NCBI RefSeq assembly: GCF_008065155.1
Contig: NZ_CP042819.1
Span: 372,001 to 436,000 of the forward strand
DNA length: 64,000 nucleotides
Origin: Octadecabacter sp. SW4
GTDB taxonomy: Bacteria; Pseudomonadota; Alphaproteobacteria; Rhodobacterales; Rhodobacteraceae
Direction of reading: 5' to 3'
Below the pieces are notes generated by a model that saw nothing but the letters and a program-made list of their open reading frames with translations, was not told the origin of the DNA and ran no database searches. This document shows positions 54,752-62,846 of the stretch, one piece after another (position 1 is the stretch's first letter; each line of letters starts with the position of its first letter). The translations under genes were made by a program, and so were the position numbers.

Positions 54752-55062
54752 ATGAAACTGAATGGATTATGGACAATTCCTCTGGTGACAATGCTGGGAA
54801 CAGCGGCCTATGCGGAAGACGGAATTGGCAATGACTGGGGGATCGGGCACATGTGGGGCGGAGGATACGGAATGTTTGGCGGAGTGATGATGATTTTGTT
54901 CTGGGGGCTGTGATCGCCCTGATCGTCGTGGCCGTGCGCCAGTTCGGCAATGGCCCAAGCAAGCCTGATCAAGACCCAGCACAGATCCTCAAGGAACGCT
55001 TTGCGCGCGGTGAAATCGAGGAAGAAGAATACCGCAAGCGCTTGGCCGCATTGAAGGAATAA
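54752..55062 (+). pseudogene. SHOCT-domain membrane protein, frameshifted
   Basis: The first frame gives a signal peptide (LVTMLGTAAYA), a Gly/Trp-rich segment (WGIGHMWGGGYGMFGG) and the start of a membrane helix, ending at TGA after MILFWGL. Read one base over, it continues AVIALIVVAVRQF and ends in a SHOCT domain (ILKERFARGEIEEEEYRKRL) at 55062. The break is in GGGGG at 54903-54907; one more G restores about 103 residues. SHOCT proteins of this shape are common in copper and two-component clusters; function unknown. Confidence 0.8.
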
Positions 55063-55074
55063 CGGCCTGCGTCT

Positions 55075-55389
55075 CTAGGCACGCTTGCCTTCGGGTTGGG
55101 CCAATATGTGAACTGTGGCGGGGGCATCCTGCTTGGCCCCGCCGCTTTCGCCGTTTCCGTGGCAGGATTTTCCCATCATCTTGTGCATGACCACATGCGC
55201 GCCAGAGCACAGCGCAAGCGGGGCAAAGATGCCAGCATTGGACCAAAGGCCGACGATCGAGCCGCCTCCGGCAAGATAGATCGCAATCGGCACGAACATC
55301 ACAGCACAACAGGCGGCCATGCCCCACTTAAAGAGCGAGGATGCGTCGCCCGCCTTTTCTGTCCCTGTCACGTGATTTTCGTTGTGCAT
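55075..55389 (-). CDS. DUF2933-like small membrane protein
   Basis: 104 residues from the ATG at 55389: KWGMAACCAVMFVPIAIYLAG, a second helix, and a CSGAHVVMHKMMGKSCHG tail rich in Cys, His and Met. This is the usual layout of DUF2933 proteins, found in copper clusters. The same frame is open upstream to 56244 but only by chance. It is directly preceded by a CueR-type promoter, so copper induction is likely. Confidence 0.8.
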   Translation of the reverse strand: MHNENHVTGTEKAGDASSLFKWGMAACCAVMFVPIAIYLAGGGSIVGLWSNAGIFAPLALCSGAHVVMHKMMGKSCHGNGESGGAKQDAPATVHILAQPEGKRA

Positions 55390-55417
55390 ACAGGCCGCTC
55401 GGGATAAAGTTGGGCGG

Positions 55418-55448
55418 TATTTGCGAGCCTCCCCTATGGGAAGGTCAA
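55418..55448 (-). promoter_or_regulatory. CueR-type copper promoter of the DUF2933 gene
   Basis: On the minus strand TTGACC (55448-55443), a 19-bp spacer with dyad CCTTCCC-ATA-GGGGAGG, and -10 CAAATA (55423-55418). The gene starts 29 bases on. It has the same architecture and near-identical left half-site as those at 49294 and 59410. Confidence 0.82.
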
Positions 55449-55465
55449 GGATACATTTGGATACA
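55449..55465 (+). promoter_or_regulatory. GGATACA direct repeat upstream of L,D-transpeptidase gene
   Basis: GGATACA at 55449 and 55459, ten bases apart, continuing into GGATACAAAAG. One-turn direct repeats suit an OmpR-family regulator, and the half-site recurs in the promoter region of the island's response regulator (52535 and 52567). Confidence 0.4.
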
Positions 55466-55557
55466 AAAGTAACGCAGATGTAGGTTGCCGGTAGCGCCAC
55501 ATCGCGCAATAGACGTGGGAACGCGTCAAAGATCGCGGGGGCAGAGGAGTTTTTGGT

Positions 55558-56121
55558 ATGAAGAAACCCATGAAATTCAACCGGCGCGGATTTGTGACCA
55601 CCAGTGCCGCATTTTTGTTTGCGCCGCAGGTTCTGCGGGCGCAATCCAACCCTGTGATCCGGCGCAACGTTTCCTCGTTCGCGCTGCATGAATGGCAAGA
55701 TCATTTTGACGCCCTTGGGCGGGGAATCATCATATCGGACACCAATACGATGGTGTTGCAGCACTGGACTTTGGACGGGGAAATGCGGGTCTATCCGACC
55801 TCGGTGCCCCTGACCGACGAACTGACGCGGCGCGGCTATACTGAAGTTGTCGAAAAGCGCGAAAACCCCGGCTGGGCACCGACGCCTTCCATGCGCATAC
55901 GCAACCCCGAATGGCCCGCGTATGTGCCGGGCGGCGATCCAACCAATCCGCTGGGGACACGGGCGCTTTATCTGTCGTGGCAATATTACCGTATCCACGG
56001 CACACAAGACACGCGCAAGATCGGGCGTCGGTCGTCCAACGGGTGCATCGGGCTTTACAACGTCCAGATCGAAGAAGTTTATGATCGTGTCCCCGTCGGC
56101 ACCCAAGTCAAGCTGATCTAA
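55558..56121 (+). CDS. L,D-transpeptidase (YkuD), Tat-type signal
   Basis: 187 residues. A twin-arginine signal (FNRRGFVTTSAAFLF, cleaved near LRAQS) precedes a YkuD domain with RIHG (His147) and catalytic Cys163 in SSNGCIGL. The usual Arg after GC[IV] is replaced by Gly, an unusual change at the active site. The family makes 3-3 crosslinks in peptidoglycan or attaches proteins to it. It lies between copper genes, and copper ions are known inhibitors of this enzyme family. Confidence 0.87.
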   Translation: MKKPMKFNRRGFVTTSAAFLFAPQVLRAQSNPVIRRNVSSFALHEWQDHFDALGRGIIISDTNTMVLQHWTLDGEMRVYPTSVPLTDELTRRGYTEVVEKRENPGWAPTPSMRIRNPEWPAYVPGGDPTNPLGTRALYLSWQYYRIHGTQDTRKIGRRSSNGCIGLYNVQIEEVYDRVPVGTQVKLI

Positions 56122-56145
56122 AGCGGCTAAATTGAAGGAACAGGC

Positions 56146-56604
56146 ATGAATTTTTGGGGAATAGTGGTCGGCGGTGTTTTGGTTGTCGGACTGGGTGTCG
56201 TCGGCTGGCAGGCCTTTCAACCCGAGGTCGCCACGCAGGATCATTCGATGGTGCCGCCCGATACCAGCGATATCGCCGCAGGCGGGGCGCTGGCTGACGT
56301 TGTCCTACCGGCAGAGTTGTCGACGGATGCCCAGATCGGCAAACGTATCTTCGAGGTTTCTTGCGCCGCGTGCCACGGCCAGAATGCGGCAGGTCAAAAC
56401 GGTGTCGCCCCACCATTGGTGCACATCACTTATGAACCCAACCACCATTCCGACGCGGCCTTTATTATTGCAGCGCAAAACGGTGTGCGTGCCCACCACT
56501 GGGATTTTGGGAACATGCCACCGATCGAAGGTGTGACTCAGGCGGACGTCCAGTTCATCGCGCGATATATTCGCGAACTTCAGCGCGCCAACGGAATCAA
56601 TTAA
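56146..56604 (+). CDS. Class I c-type cytochrome, membrane-anchored or exported
   Basis: 152 residues: an N-terminal hydrophobic helix (WGIVVGGVLVVGLGVVGWQAF), then one haem c site CAACH (Cys73, Cys76, His77) and a probable axial Met124 in GNMPPIEG. It is a periplasmic electron carrier, perhaps accepting electrons from the copper oxidases or thiol proteins nearby. It starts 24 bases after the L,D-transpeptidase stop. Confidence 0.88.
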   Translation: MNFWGIVVGGVLVVGLGVVGWQAFQPEVATQDHSMVPPDTSDIAAGGALADVVLPAELSTDAQIGKRIFEVSCAACHGQNAAGQNGVAPPLVHITYEPNHHSDAAFIIAAQNGVRAHHWDFGNMPPIEGVTQADVQFIARYIRELQRANGIN

Positions 56605-56918
56605 GGATGCCTTTCGCAAACGGCGTGGTCACGAACCCGTCGTGGGCTGGAAAACCCTTTGGATTTGCACCTTCCGATGTCTCCGGATTGCGGACGGAAC
56701 TTGACGCGTTCTTCCCTCCAGACCACCCGTTGGATTCTGATGGTAACATCGGCAACTCGGCGCTCAAAGGCCTATGCGTAGCGATCTTTGAAAGGATCGG
56801 GTCGCAGGCGCGTCTTATTGTCCTGCATGATGTGCAAGCTACTTAACGACTTGAGGGCGGTAGGCTGAGTGCGGCACAATAAGACCATTCGCGGGCTCTT
56901 GGGCTTCCGGATCAAAGG
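56605..56918. other. Intergenic region
   Basis: 314 bases. The 79-codon frame at 56607-56846 (MPFANGVVTNPSWAGKPFGF) matches no family and is doubtful. No CueR-type site was found before the multicopper oxidase gene. Confidence 0.4.
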
Positions 56919-58322
56919 ATGAAACGAATGAGACAGACACGACGGCAATTCCTGGGCGCAACTGCGGCCTTTTCGGCGGCGGCGATCGCGCCACATCGCC
57001 TTATGGCCCAAGCCTCGGGCTTTGCGCCAATAACAGCGCGGACCGCCGCGGTGCAGCTTGCCCCCGAAGGCTATGCCAAGACAGACATCTGGGGATACGA
57101 TGGCGCGATGCCCGGGCCGACGATCCGCGTCCAGCAGGGTGCGCGTGTGCAGCGAGAGTTTGTCAACGCATTGCCGCAAGCAAGTTCGGTCCACTGGCAC
57201 GGAATAAGGATCGCGAACGCGATGGACGGGGTCTCGGGATTGACCCAGGACGCTGTCGCGCCGGGCGACACGTTTGAGTATGATTTTGTCGTGCCCGATG
57301 CCGGCACGTACTGGTTTCACGCTCATAACAGGTCGTTTGAACAGGTGGCGCGCGGCCTTCATGGCGCGTTGATCGTCGAAGAACCGGTCGCGGTGGATGT
57401 TGACCGCGACGAGGTTCTGGTCGTGGATGATTGGCTGCTGAACCCTGAAACGGCCCAGTTGGATCCCGATTTCGAGGCGGCGCATGACCGAAGTCACGCA
57501 GGCCGCAGTGGCAATTTCATTGTGACGAACGGCGACTACGAATTCAGCACGGATGTTAAAAAGGGTGACCGGTTGCGCCTGCGCCTGATCAATGCGGCCA
57601 ATGCACGGATTTTCGTGCTGTCGCTTGCCGGGCTCGACGGGTGGGCGATGGCCTATGATGGCATGCCGCTGGCACAGCCCGAAAAGATTGAGGGTGATTT
57701 TCCGCTTGCCCCCGGGCAGCGTGTCGATCTGTTTGTCGATGTGACGGCCGAGGTGGGCGAAAGCGCCTATGTGTTGCGGACGCTGGATGGTCAAAATATG
57801 CCCCAGGCAACATTTCCGGTGACAGCCGCAAGCACCGGCAGCATGCGTGGGGCGCCCGACGCCCTGCCCGCGAACACCATCGCGGAAATCGGCGATCTGG
57901 CCGATGCCCGTTCGCTGATCCTGAACATGGAAGGCGGCGCGATGGGCCAGTTGGAGGCGGCCATACTTGACGGCGAACGCCGGACCTTTCGCCAGTTGGC
58001 CGATGCCAACCAGTTCTGGGCTTTTAACGGGGTGATCGGCATGACTGACACGCCGCTTGCCACTCTTGCGCGCGGCGAAACGGTGCGCCTTACAATCAAG
58101 AACGACACGGCATTCCCGCATGCGATACACCTGCACGGCATGCATTTCCGCGAAGTTGCGCAAGACGGTCAGCTTGGCCCGATGCGCGATACTCTGCTCA
58201 GCATTGGCGGGCAGTCAAACGAGATCGCGTTTGTCGCCGACAATCCGGGGAAATGGCTCTTGCATTGCCATATGCTGACGCACGCCGCGTCGGGCATGAT
58301 GACATGGGTTGATGTGGCATGA
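56919..58322 (+). CDS. Multicopper oxidase 2
   Basis: 467 residues with a Tat signal (RQTRRQFLGATAAF). Copper motifs: VHWHGIRI, YWFHAHNRS, HAIHLHGMHF and HCHMLTHAASGMM. Its sequence differs strongly from the first oxidase, lacks the Met-rich inserts and is closer to the three-domain laccase-like group. It probably has a periplasmic oxidase role, on Cu(I) or on another metal or phenolic substrate. The start could also be the ATG at 56928, three codons later. Confidence 0.92.
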   Translation: MKRMRQTRRQFLGATAAFSAAAIAPHRLMAQASGFAPITARTAAVQLAPEGYAKTDIWGYDGAMPGPTIRVQQGARVQREFVNALPQASSVHWHGIRIANAMDGVSGLTQDAVAPGDTFEYDFVVPDAGTYWFHAHNRSFEQVARGLHGALIVEEPVAVDVDRDEVLVVDDWLLNPETAQLDPDFEAAHDRSHAGRSGNFIVTNGDYEFSTDVKKGDRLRLRLINAANARIFVLSLAGLDGWAMAYDGMPLAQPEKIEGDFPLAPGQRVDLFVDVTAEVGESAYVLRTLDGQNMPQATFPVTAASTGSMRGAPDALPANTIAEIGDLADARSLILNMEGGAMGQLEAAILDGERRTFRQLADANQFWAFNGVIGMTDTPLATLARGETVRLTIKNDTAFPHAIHLHGMHFREVAQDGQLGPMRDTLLSIGGQSNEIAFVADNPGKWLLHCHMLTHAASGMMTWVDVA

Positions 58323-58400
58323 CTTGCACCCCTTGGTGCGATTGAAATAAGAAATTCAGGCCGACAATTCAGGCACAGATCAGAAATAGGGAACACTAAC

Positions 58401-59129
58401 ATGTCGGTAAGAAATACCATTTTCACAGCGGTTTTGGCGACCATGCCCTTTGGGGCACTTGCGCAAACGCTTGACGAAGACCGTGTCAAAGAACTGGTTC
58501 TTGAAGCGATCCGCGAGAACCCGCAGATTGTCATCGAAGCGGTCGAAATCCTGCAGCAGCGCGAGGCAAGTGCCCAAGCGCAGTTGCAGGCCCAAACCCT
58601 GACAGACCAGCGCATGCTGCTTGAACAAGACCCCAATGCGCCCGTCCTTGGCAACCCCGAAGGCGATGTGACCGTGGTCGAATTTTTCGATTACAACTGC
58701 CCCTATTGCAGGCAGGCCATGCCCGAAGTTCAGGGCATGTTGGATGCGGACCCGAACGTGCGGTTGGTCTATCGTGAATGGCCTATCCTGGGCGAAGGGT
58801 CGGTCTTTGCGGCCCGGGCGGCACTCGCGTCACGCAATCAGGGCAAATACGAAGAATTCCATTGGGCGATGATGGGGATGACGGGTCGCGCCGAGGAAGC
58901 CTCGGTCATGCGCATCGCCAATGAGGTCGGTCTCGATATCGACCAGTTGTTGGCCGATATGGAAAGCCCCGAAGTCAATGCCCACCTGGAAGAATCGATG
59001 CGGTTGTCCCAGGCTCTTGGGTTCAACGGAACGCCGTCTTTCGTTATCGGCGAGGATTTGTTGCCGGGCTTCGTCGAAGAATCTGTGCTGTTGGAGGTCG
59101 TGCAAAAGACCCGCGACGCAGATCAGTAA
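58401..59129 (+). CDS. DsbA-family thiol oxidoreductase (ScsC-like)
   Basis: 242 residues. Signal peptide (to about 21), a helical N-terminal segment rich in Glu and Gln (about 23-75, likely oligomerising), and a DsbA thioredoxin fold with FDYNCPYCRQAM (Cys100 and Cys103) and cis-Pro loop GTPSFVIG. The helical extension is typical of ScsC, linked to suppression of copper sensitivity. No ScsB-type membrane partner is in the window. Confidence 0.86.
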   Translation: MSVRNTIFTAVLATMPFGALAQTLDEDRVKELVLEAIRENPQIVIEAVEILQQREASAQAQLQAQTLTDQRMLLEQDPNAPVLGNPEGDVTVVEFFDYNCPYCRQAMPEVQGMLDADPNVRLVYREWPILGEGSVFAARAALASRNQGKYEEFHWAMMGMTGRAEEASVMRIANEVGLDIDQLLADMESPEVNAHLEESMRLSQALGFNGTPSFVIGEDLLPGFVEESVLLEVVQKTRDADQ

Positions 59130-59180
59130 TCAGAAAATGGGCCACCGCCGCCGTCTGGTCGGCGGTGGCTCGCAGCCAGA

Positions 59181-59381
59181 TCAGGCTGCAATGACTTCGT
59201 TATCGTATCCGGCGCCCTTGATCAGGCCAGCTACGGTTTCGACGGGCAGGCTGCTTTGAACAGATACTGTGCGCGCCTCAAGATCGCATGCCAGTGTTGC
59301 TGTTTCATCCGATCCTTTGACCGCTTTTTCAATCGAGCTGGTGCAATGACCGCAGCTCATTTCCGGGACTTTGAATTCCAT
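59181..59381 (-). CDS. copZ: Copper chaperone CopZ-like HMA protein
   Basis: 66 residues, a single heavy-metal-associated domain with MSCGHCTSSIEKAV (Cys10 and Cys13). It is cytoplasmic and probably passes Cu(I) to the P-ATPase. The promoter immediately upstream has a CueR-type operator, the common arrangement for copper chaperones. Confidence 0.9.
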   Translation of the reverse strand: MEFKVPEMSCGHCTSSIEKAVKGSDETATLACDLEARTVSVQSSLPVETVAGLIKGAGYDNEVIAA

Positions 59382-59409
59382 GACTCATACCTTTTGTTAG
59401 TGCCAAGCT

Positions 59410-59440
59410 GACATAGGCTTTCCAGTGAGGGGAAGGTCAA
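59410..59440 (-). promoter_or_regulatory. CueR-type copper promoter of copZ
   Basis: On the minus strand -35 TTGACC (59440-59435) and -10 TATGTC (59415-59410) with a 19-bp spacer bearing the dyad ACCTTCCCC-TCA-CTGGAAAGC, a near-consensus CueR operator. copZ starts 28 bases downstream. The rest of the space to 59709 holds only the upstream region of the next gene. Confidence 0.87.
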
Positions 59441-59709
59441 GTGTTTCTGCGCAATCAGATGCGCATTGTCGCGTTATTGAAGTGCGACCAACAAATCGAT
59501 TTCCAAAGCGTAGCAAACCATCGAAATAGCTGCTGAAACAGTGTGGCTTGATCGACAGAGCGTTGTTTGGCAAAGAATTGCCTATGGCCACCACACAAAA
59601 TCGTGTGATTTCATATTTCTTCTTGAGGCTCTAGTAGGTGTAAGCTGTAGCTCTCGACCGAGAATGTTGATAAGTATGCCACGCCGCCAAGACAACGGAG
59701 AAACAAGTA

Positions 59710-60375
59710 ATGTTAACAAGACGCCATTTCATCACTACCAGCGCAGCGCTGTTTTCAGCACCGATCGCAACGCCTCTGCTGGCCAGCACATGGCCCAACG
59801 AAGCTGAGAAGGCGGCTTGGGATGTGCAGATCACGCCAGAGAATTTTGATCTCGCGACGTCCAATCCCTGGGGTCTGGAACAGCGGTTCCTGCCACAGCG
59901 CGTTGAGGCGCGCGATACTTTGACGCCGGGTGACATCCACGTCGATGCGGTCGCAAGATACCTTTACCACATCGAAGAAGGCGGGACGGCAATGCGCTAC
60001 GGTGTAGCGATCGGGCGTGGCGGCCTTTACGAGCCGGGCGTATATACCGTCCGCCGCAAGGTCGAATGGCCCCACTGGACACCTACCCGATCGATGATTG
60101 AGCGCGAGCCCGAATTGTACGAGCGCTGGGCAGACGGGATGCAGCCCGGGCCAACCAACGCGCTTGGGTCACGTGCGATCTATCTCTATGTGGGGCAGCG
60201 CGATACCTATCTGCGGATTCACGGCACGCCATATCCAAGATCCATCGGTAGCCGGGCAAGTTCGGGATGCGTGCGTATGGTCATGGCCCACATCAATACG
60301 CTTTATCCAAATGTCAAAATGGAGTCGACCGTCTATCTTTATTCGGCCGAAGACAGCGTCGTCTCGGTAGGTTGA
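59710..60375 (+). CDS. L,D-transpeptidase (YkuD), Tat-type signal, second copy
   Basis: 221 residues with a twin-arginine-like signal (LTRRHFITTSAALFSAP) and a YkuD domain with RIHG (His171) and a canonical active-site motif ASSGCVRM (Cys187). Unlike the first copy, the conserved Arg is kept. It carries out envelope crosslinking in the periplasm. A strong terminator follows. Confidence 0.88.
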   Translation: MLTRRHFITTSAALFSAPIATPLLASTWPNEAEKAAWDVQITPENFDLATSNPWGLEQRFLPQRVEARDTLTPGDIHVDAVARYLYHIEEGGTAMRYGVAIGRGGLYEPGVYTVRRKVEWPHWTPTRSMIEREPELYERWADGMQPGPTNALGSRAIYLYVGQRDTYLRIHGTPYPRSIGSRASSGCVRMVMAHINTLYPNVKMESTVYLYSAEDSVVSVG

Positions 60376-60411
60376 TTCACCGACCGCGACATGCGTCGCC
60401 CAACAAGTTTG

Positions 60412-60446
60412 CACGCTCGGCGCACATCGCCGAGCGTGTTTTTTTT
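60412..60446 (+). terminator. Rho-independent terminator
   Basis: Perfect 11-bp stem CACGCTCGGCG/CGCCGAGCGTG, a 5-base loop (CACAT) and eight T. It ends the L,D-transpeptidase transcript; the convergent lipoprotein gene stops at 60449. Confidence 0.93.
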
Positions 60447-60448
60447 GT

Positions 60449-60736
60449 TTAGCTTGATTGTTCTTCTTCTTGGCGAATGCAGATCGCGCGCCCGTCTGTG
60501 GTCTTGAGCGGCAGCGGCGTGGTCTCGACGGGACCTGCGTGCAAATACCAGTAGCAATTGTCTTCGGGGCGCAAATACGCCGCCATGACGTCCTGATTGG
60601 GTGCGGCAACGGCGACGACTTGTTCGGGCACCGGGGGCGTAGGGGCTGTGTCTTGATCCTCAGAGCCAGCCAAACCGACGGTGCAAGCACCGAGCAATGG
60701 TAGCAATGTGAGTAGGGCTGTGTTTCGATTGAACAT
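60449..60736 (-). CDS. Small hypothetical lipoprotein
   Basis: 95 residues from the ATG at 60736, with a lipoprotein signal LLTLLPLLGAC. The short mature part has a Pro-rich linker and AYLRPEDNCYWYLHAGP, then GRAICI; the two Cys may form a disulfide. No family recognised. The frame open to 60808 lacks a signal at its start. Confidence 0.62.
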   Translation of the reverse strand: MFNRNTALLTLLPLLGACTVGLAGSEDQDTAPTPPVPEQVVAVAAPNQDVMAAYLRPEDNCYWYLHAGPVETTPLPLKTTDGRAICIRQEEEQSS

Positions 60737-60804
60737 CCGGCGGCTCCTTGAACTAATAATCTGCTGATCTTTCGCTGATAGGATGCAATGCATCCAATAT
60801 GCAA

Positions 60805-60975
60805 TCAATTCTGCGTGGGGGCCAATAATTCCGGCAAATGAGTGGTTTTTCGGCGACCACTTGGGCTGACCATGCGGGTCAGGTTGCGCAATAGCCCGTC
60901 GCGCAGGCGGTTCGATCCTAGCCGCCCTGGCTGGCCGTTGATCAGGGCGGTTGTTACAAAAATTTCACTTTCCAT
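60805..60975 (-). CDS. Possible small protein, divergent from ars operon
   Basis: 56 codons from the ATG at 60975 (MESEIFVTTALINGQPGRLG, RLRDGLLRNLTRMVSP). Sequence character is coding-like and basic, but no family was recognised. It sits back-to-back with the arsR-arsC gene and could share its operator. Confidence 0.35.
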   Translation of the reverse strand: MESEIFVTTALINGQPGRLGSNRLRDGLLRNLTRMVSPSGRRKTTHLPELLAPTQN

Positions 60976-60984
60976 AGCCATTAA

Positions 60985-61000
60985 TTCATATATTCACGAA
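60985..61000. promoter_or_regulatory. Candidate ArsR operator
   Basis: Imperfect 16-base palindrome TTCATATATTCACGAA directly before the ATG of the ArsR-fusion gene, with TTC/GAA ends as in ArsR/SmtB operators. A/T-rich compared with its surroundings. Confidence 0.45.
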
Positions 61001-61002
61001 CT

Positions 61003-61851
61003 ATGGAACTAGAGATCCCCAATCGTCTCGCGACCCTCGGCCATCCGCAGCGGCTGGCCGTGTTCCGGCTGCTGATGCGCCGCTACCCGGATCGCGTCCC
61101 GGCGACTGAACTGGCGAAGGCGCTTGGGCTTAAGCCAAACACGCTTTCAACCTATGTGAACGCGCTCATGCATGCCGGTCTGGTGTCGCAAGAACGTGTC
61201 GGGACTTCGCTGCGCTACGCCATCGACATGGATGCCGCGCGCGAGACCATCGACTATCTCCTGCATGACTGCTGCAGGGGACGGCCTGAGATTTGCCACC
61301 CAGATGCCCTTTCCACCGCAAACCGAGACATCCCCATGACCGACCGTAAGCACAACGTCCTGTTTATCTGCACAGGCAATTCCGCCCGCTCCATCTTTGC
61401 TGAGTCCATCCTGCGTGATCTGGCCGGGGATCGCTTTGAAGTCTATTCGGCAGGCACCAAACCCCGCACCGACCTCAATCCATTCGCGCTTGAAGTATTA
61501 AAGCAGAAAGGACACGACGTGTCCGTTCTGCGCTCCAAGAACATCGCTGAATTTCAGGGGCCGGATGCCCCTGTTTTCGATTTTGTTTTCACAGTCTGCA
61601 ATCAGGCTGCAAACGAGGAATGTGCCTCCTGGCAGGGGCAGCCCATCAGCGCCCATTGGGGGCTTCCTGATCCGGTCAAGGTCGAAGGTTCGGATGCAGA
61701 AAAGAGCCTTGCCTTCCATCAGACCTACGGCGCGCTGCGCAACCGCATGATCGGCTTTACCGCGCTGCCATTGGCCTCGCTCGACCGTATGTCCCTGCAA
61801 CGGGCGGTCGATGATATCGGGCAAACAAAAGAACAAGGACCATCAACATGA
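61003..61851 (+). CDS. ArsR-arsenate reductase (low-MW phosphatase type) fusion
   Basis: 282 residues. Residues 1-90 are an ArsR/SmtB winged helix ([32 protein letters not shown]); C90, C91 and C98 (CCRGRPEIC) could bind As(III). After a linker, residues 116-275 are a low-molecular-weight-phosphatase-type ArsC with catalytic loop [10 protein letters not shown] (Cys123) and [10 protein letters not shown]. It combines arsenite sensing with arsenate reduction. It overlaps the GAPDH gene by four bases. Confidence 0.92.
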   Translation: MELEIPNRLATLGHPQRLAVFRLLMRRYPDRVPATELAKALGLKPNTLSTYVNALMHAGLVSQERVGTSLRYAIDMDAARETIDYLLHDCCRGRPEICHPDALSTANRDIPMTDRKHNVLFICTGNSARSIFAESILRDLAGDRFEVYSAGTKPRTDLNPFALEVLKQKGHDVSVLRSKNIAEFQGPDAPVFDFVFTVCNQAANEECASWQGQPISAHWGLPDPVKVEGSDAEKSLAFHQTYGALRNRMIGFTALPLASLDRMSLQRAVDDIGQTKEQGPST

Positions 61852-62846
61852 CTGTTTACGCCCTCAACGGCCTTGGCCGCATCGGGAAGCTTGCCTTGAA
61901 ACCCCTGCTTGAGCGGGGGGCCAAGATCGCCTGGATCAACGATGCCGTCGGCGATCCTGAGATGCACGCGCATCTGTTTGAATTCGACACGGTGCATGGA
62001 AGGTGGGACGCTGATTTCGCCCATGATGCGGACAGCGTGACAATTGATGGCCTGCGTTTGCCGTTCATCGGCACCGGCAAGATCGCGGACCTTCCGTTAG
62101 CGGGCATCGATGTCGTGATCGATTGCACCGGCGTGTTCAAGACCGAGGCGAAGCTGGCACCATACTTTGACGCAGGCGTAAAGAAAGTCGTTGTGTCAGC
62201 CCCGGTAAAGGACGGCGAGGCAGCAAATATCGTTTACGGGGTCAATCACGATGTTTACGACCCTGACCACCACCGGATCGTGACCGCCGCCAGTTGCACG
62301 ACCAACTGCCTTGCTCCTGTCGTGAAAGTCATCCACGAGAACCTGCGCATCAAACATGGCTCTATCACGACAATCCATGATGTGACGAACACGCAAACCA
62401 TCGTGGACCGTCCTGCCAAAGACCTGCGCCGCGCCCGCTCCGCCTTGAATTCCCTGATCCCGACAACCACGGGCAGCGCCACCGCCATCACCCTGATCTA
62501 TCCCGAACTGACGGGCCGTTTGAACGGCCATGCGGTGCGTGTGCCGCTGCTCAATGCATCGCTCACGGACTGTGTGTTCGAGGTAGAGCGCGATACGACA
62601 GCCCAAGAGGTGAACGCCCTGTTCAAAACCGCGTCAGAAGGGCCGCTGAAGGGTATTCTGGGCTACGAGGAACGCCCGCTTGTTTCGACCGATTACACCA
62701 ACGACGAACGGTCCAGCATCGTGGATGCCCCGTCCACAATGGTGATCAACGGCACTCAGGTCAAAATCTACGCCTGGTATGACAACGAGATGGGCTATGC
62801 CCACCGGCTGGTCGACGTCGCCTGTATGGTCGGGGACAGCCTGTGA
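61848..62846 (+). CDS. ArsJ-associated glyceraldehyde-3-phosphate dehydrogenase
   Basis: 332 residues: Rossmann start [14 protein letters not shown], catalytic [13 protein letters not shown], and [15 protein letters not shown]. Placed between arsenate reductase and arsJ, it is the GAPDH type that makes 1-arseno-3-phosphoglycerate from arsenate, which ArsJ exports. It overlaps arsJ by four bases (GTGA). Confidence 0.93.
   Translation: MTVYALNGLGRIGKLALKPLLERGAKIAWINDAVGDPEMHAHLFEFDTVHGRWDADFAHDADSVTIDGLRLPFIGTGKIADLPLAGIDVVIDCTGVFKTEAKLAPYFDAGVKKVVVSAPVKDGEAANIVYGVNHDVYDPDHHRIVTAASCTTNCLAPVVKVIHENLRIKHGSITTIHDVTNTQTIVDRPAKDLRRARSALNSLIPTTTGSATAITLIYPELTGRLNGHAVRVPLLNASLTDCVFEVERDTTAQEVNALFKTASEGPLKGILGYEERPLVSTDYTNDERSSIVDAPSTMVINGTQVKIYAWYDNEMGYAHRLVDVACMVGDSL

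Noticed and set aside
55075..56244. 389-codon minus-strand frame suggesting a large protein
   Set aside because: Only its last 104 codons (DUF2933-like, with promoter directly upstream) are coding; the remainder lies antisense to the L,D-transpeptidase gene.
56772..58163. 463-codon minus-strand frame opposite the second multicopper oxidase
   Set aside because: No recognisable family; mirror of a strongly supported oxidase gene with all copper motifs on the plus strand.
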